A DNA stretch of 64,000 nucleotides from Owenia fusiformis. Lineage: Eukaryota > Annelida > Polychaeta > Sabellida > Oweniidae. Below are positions 61,648 to 64,000 of this stretch, piece after piece. The position numbers and the translations under genes are program-made. The stretch is taken from assembly GCA_903813345.2 (NCBI GenBank), contig CAIIXF020000007.1, positions 22,431,564-22,495,563 on the forward strand, written 5' to 3'. Under the pieces are notes generated by a model. The model did not search any database, was not told where the DNA came from, and worked only from the letters and a program-made list of their open reading frames with translations. Position 1 is the first letter of the stretch. Each line of letters begins with the position of its first letter.

Positions 61648-64000
61648 TTAGTAAGCAGCAAAGGCATTTATAATTTTCTTAAAATCATGAGCAATATTTA
61701 CTTTTCCTTGCAGTTTAAAAATGTGTTCATAAATATTTAATTTAGATGCTATTTTCGATTTAAAATTTGCTTGTTTATATTGAGTTGGATTGTCTGAGTT
61801 TTTTGTCCAAATTTCATGAATACATTTCATCAATATTGTGTAAAGCAACATTCTAAATTCTAATTTGCTGTTCATGCTTTGGTACCCCAGAAGTATATTT
61901 TTCCAAGTAATATCCACCTTTAGTGTTTCACTTAGAATATTCCATAGATTTTTAATTAACACACAATCATATAATAAATGTCTAATGTCTTGTACAACAT
62001 TACACTCACTACATTCTTTTGATACATTCATATTCCACTTATTTACCAGTTTTCCGCAGGCTAAGAAATTATGTAATAGTTTAAAATTAAATTCTGATAA
62101 CTTTTGGCATTCAATATCTTTTATCTTGTTTTTGTATATATTTCTAAAAGTGATTCTATCGTTCTGAATATTGAAGGATTTTGTCCAATCTGCTTCCATC
62201 TTTGGTCTAATAAATTTATCTTTCAATAGGATTTTATAAAAGAACTTTGAACTTAATTTCTCAAGGTTTTCATATTTGTCATTTCTAAATAGGAAAGAGT
62301 TTGAATGCCTTTTGTTAGCATATTTCATACTTTGTTTACTCTCATATTTTATATTGTGCAAAACAAGTCTAATTCTTAAAAATTCAGTCATCCAATTTTG
62401 CTTATTCTTTAATCTTAACAAAACAGTTTTCTCATCAATGAGATTATTTCTCTCGTCAAAAAAGTCCTTGACATAAATAAAACCTGCATTTATCCAATTT
62501 TTCATGTACAAAGTTTCTTTCCTACATAAAAACCGTTTGTTTAGCCATAAAACTTCTGTTCCAGGATGTTTATTTTTCTCTATTTCCTTACATCTATTGT
62601 ATGCACAAAAGACATGTTTGTAGAACTTATAGTGATCTAAAATCTTAACATTTTCGTCAAAATTTGTTTTGTAAAAATCGTTTATTGTAAAACCAAGCTT
62701 ATTTATGATAAATTCTGGAATTATTTTAACCGATGTGTTTGTTGTTTTAATACGAGGTGCCCATGCAGCTTTTAAAGCATCAATTTTACATTGAATGTCT
62801 ACCAGATTAATCCCCCCATCAAGTATATTTCCAATTAAAGTATTTCGTTTTACCCAATCCTTTTTCCATAGAAAACCGAAAATAATTTTATTGATTCTTT
62901 TAACAATATCATCGGGTACATCTAGAATACTTAAATTGTATACTAATTTTGAAATTCCAAGAGTGTTAATCACATGTGCTTTGCCAAAGAGGGTCAGTTT
63001 TCTTTTTTTCCATGATTCAAAGAGTTTTTCAAAATTGTTGATCTTGTTGTCCCAGTTTTTTTCTTTGCACAAAGTTTTGTCATTTCCAATAAATATTCCC
63101 AGACATTTTACAGGTTCTACTCCAAAATGAATATTTTCATATTGATGTCCATTACCTTTTAAGTTACCTAACCATATTCCCTCCGTTTTGCCCATATTTA
63201 AATTAAGTCCAGATATTTCAGAAAAATTATTTATTTCTTTAAGTGCTTCGCGAATAGATTCTTTAGTTGACAATGTGAGGGTGGTATCATCTGCATGTTG
63301 AATTACTTTTATTTCTTTTTTGTCAATTTTAATTCCTTTAATTTTGTCATTTTTTCTCAGCTTATTTGCCATTATTTCAGTACATATTATGAAAATCAAA
63401 GCAGATGCCGGACATCCCTGCCGTATACCTTTTTTTATTTTTACTTCATTAGAAATATGCCCATTGTTTTTGATTTTAAGTTTTGGATCATTATAAAGAG
63501 CTTTTATCCATTTTGTAAAATTTTTGCCAAAGTTCAGTGTTTCTAGTACCTTGAACATGAATGCCCAATTAATACTATCAAATGCCTTTTTATAATCTAA
63601 ACACAAAAGCAATGCATCTATATTTTCATAGTTAGAGTAATCAATTAGATCTAACAAAAGTCTGGCGTTATTTCCTATATATCTGCCTTTTATGTATGAG
63701 GATTGGTCTTTATGAACAAGTTTAGGTAAAACACTATGTAGTCTATTCGCCAAAGTAAAAGTCAAAATCTTATAATCGTAATTGCTTAAGCTTATTGGTC
63801 GATAATTGTCCAAAAATTCCCTATTGCCCTTTTTGAAAATAAGAGATAAAATTGAAATTTTCTGTGATTCACTTAATTCACCAAATTCAAAAACTTCATT
63901 TATCATTGCTAAATAGTTATCTTCTAAGTAATGCCAAAAGGTTTTGTAAAATTCTGGTATCAGCCCATCAGTACCAGGGCTTTTTCCATCTTTTAAATTT
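61648..64000 (-). CDS. LINE ORF2 reverse transcriptase (partial, N-terminus outside window)
   Basis: The frame is open from the right edge (codons for KSPGTDGLIPEFYKTFW precede the first in-window ATG at 63906) to a stop at 61648, about 783 codons. Numbering from the ATG, the RT domain shows: NYRPISL at ~34-40, LDYKKAFDS with catalytic D104, RQGCPAS at 162-168, and the catalytic box HADD at 204-207 where YADD or FADD is usual. A C-terminal zf-RVT zinc knuckle (CSEC..RHLLYDC) follows. KSPGTDG and the RT order fit the Tx1/L1 clade. ORF2 proteins nick target DNA and reverse-transcribe their own mRNA. No internal stop or frameshift, so potentially functional. The ATG at 63906 is internal, not the start. 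Confidence 0.95.
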   Translation of the reverse strand, partial: NLKDGKSPGTDGLIPEFYKTFWHYLEDNYLAMINEVFEFGELSESQKISILSLIFKKGNREFLDNYRPISLSNYDYKILTFTLANRLHSVLPKLVHKDQSSYIKGRYIGNNARLLLDLIDYSNYENIDALLLCLDYKKAFDSINWAFMFKVLETLNFGKNFTKWIKALYNDPKLKIKNNGHISNEVKIKKGIRQGCPASALIFIICTEIMANKLRKNDKIKGIKIDKKEIKVIQHADDTTLTLSTKESIREALKEINNFSEISGLNLNMGKTEGIWLGNLKGNGHQYENIHFGVEPVKCLGIFIGNDKTLCKEKNWDNKINNFEKLFESWKKRKLTLFGKAHVINTLGISKLVYNLSILDVPDDIVKRINKIIFGFLWKKDWVKRNTLIGNILDGGINLVDIQCKIDALKAAWAPRIKTTNTSVKIIPEFIINKLGFTINDFYKTNFDENVKILDHYKFYKHVFCAYNRCKEIEKNKHPGTEVLWLNKRFLCRKETLYMKNWINAGFIYVKDFFDERNNLIDEKTVLLRLKNKQNWMTEFLRIRLVLHNIKYESKQSMKYANKRHSNSFLFRNDKYENLEKLSSKFFYKILLKDKFIRPKMEADWTKSFNIQNDRITFRNIYKNKIKDIECQKLSEFNFKLLHNFLACGKLVNKWNMNVSKECSECNVVQDIRHLLYDCVLIKNLWNILSETLKVDITWKNILLGYQSMNSKLEFRMLLYTILMKCIHEIWTKNSDNPTQYKQANFKSKIASKLNIYEHIFKLQGKVNIAHDFKKIINAFAAY

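Larger units (their letters stand above)
61426..64000 (-). mobile_element. LINE retrotransposon, Tx1/L1 type, 3' part (continues past the right edge)
   Basis: Seen: on the minus strand an RT-encoding frame, a ~200-bp A+T-rich 3' untranslated region and a poly-A tail (T run at 61426-61442). The 5' part, including any endonuclease domain and ORF1, is beyond the window. The intact frame suggests a fairly recent insertion. The right-hand TSD cannot be seen. Confidence 0.93.

Overview
The window is nuclear DNA from an animal, most likely an A+T-rich marine invertebrate. It has short phase-consistent GT/AG exons, a sacsin-like gene, a Frizzled receptor, a metazoan-type tRNA-Asn, a Tx1/L1-type LINE and many short inverted-repeat (MITE-like) elements. 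A lophotrochozoan such as a bivalve or brachiopod is my guess from the Frizzled cysteine-rich domain and the repeat style. That placement is weak, and nothing here fixes the species.

Layout. At 1-7.9 kb on the minus strand lie nine exons encoding the first ~673 residues of a sacsin-like protein (HATPase domain plus the start of a sacsin repeat). The gene runs off the left edge and its introns are full of mobile elements, including one MITE nested in another repeat with an 11-bp target-site duplication (TSD). At 8.8-9.55 kb two MITEs sit almost back to back. At 10.6-12.36 kb on the plus strand is an intronless Frizzled gene of the FZD1/2/7 type, transcribed divergently from the sacsin-like gene. 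From 12.4 to 24 kb I see only MITEs. At 24.0-33.2 kb on the plus strand is a chain of six small phase-compatible exons ending in a stop, the 3' part of a gene I do not recognise. From 33.2 to 50.3 kb there is no gene I can support, only MITEs, a minisatellite and dispersed repeats. Two ~375-bp MITE copies at 43.2 and 47.3 kb are each flanked by a perfect but different 9-bp TSD.

From 50.3 kb to the right edge the content is a mobile-element or domesticated-element neighbourhood. It starts with ~1.1 kb of degenerate GAGATGCC-type repeats around a tRNA-Asn gene. Next is a plus-strand multi-exon gene (51.49-59.79 kb) whose small N-terminal exons encode C2H2 fingers, a triplicated acidic/serine exon, a Gln-rich segment and a basic stretch, spliced onto one giant exon. 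That exon encodes an OTU-like cysteine motif, a further zinc finger, a protein-primed-type family B DNA polymerase with intact exonuclease and polymerase motifs, and a Vsr-like endonuclease module between polymerase motifs A and B. A convergent ~190-aa ORF (60.74-61.31 kb, minus) may be its companion. A minus-strand LINE (61.43 kb to the right edge) abuts that ORF's 5' side.

The most interesting object is the spliced zinc-finger/OTU-like/DNA-polymerase-B/endonuclease gene. Its polymerase exon is 1471 codons without interruption, yet the second finger of its first exon is broken by a frameshift. No integrase, packaging ATPase, protease or capsid ORF accompanies it here, so it is not a complete canonical Polinton/Maverick within this window.
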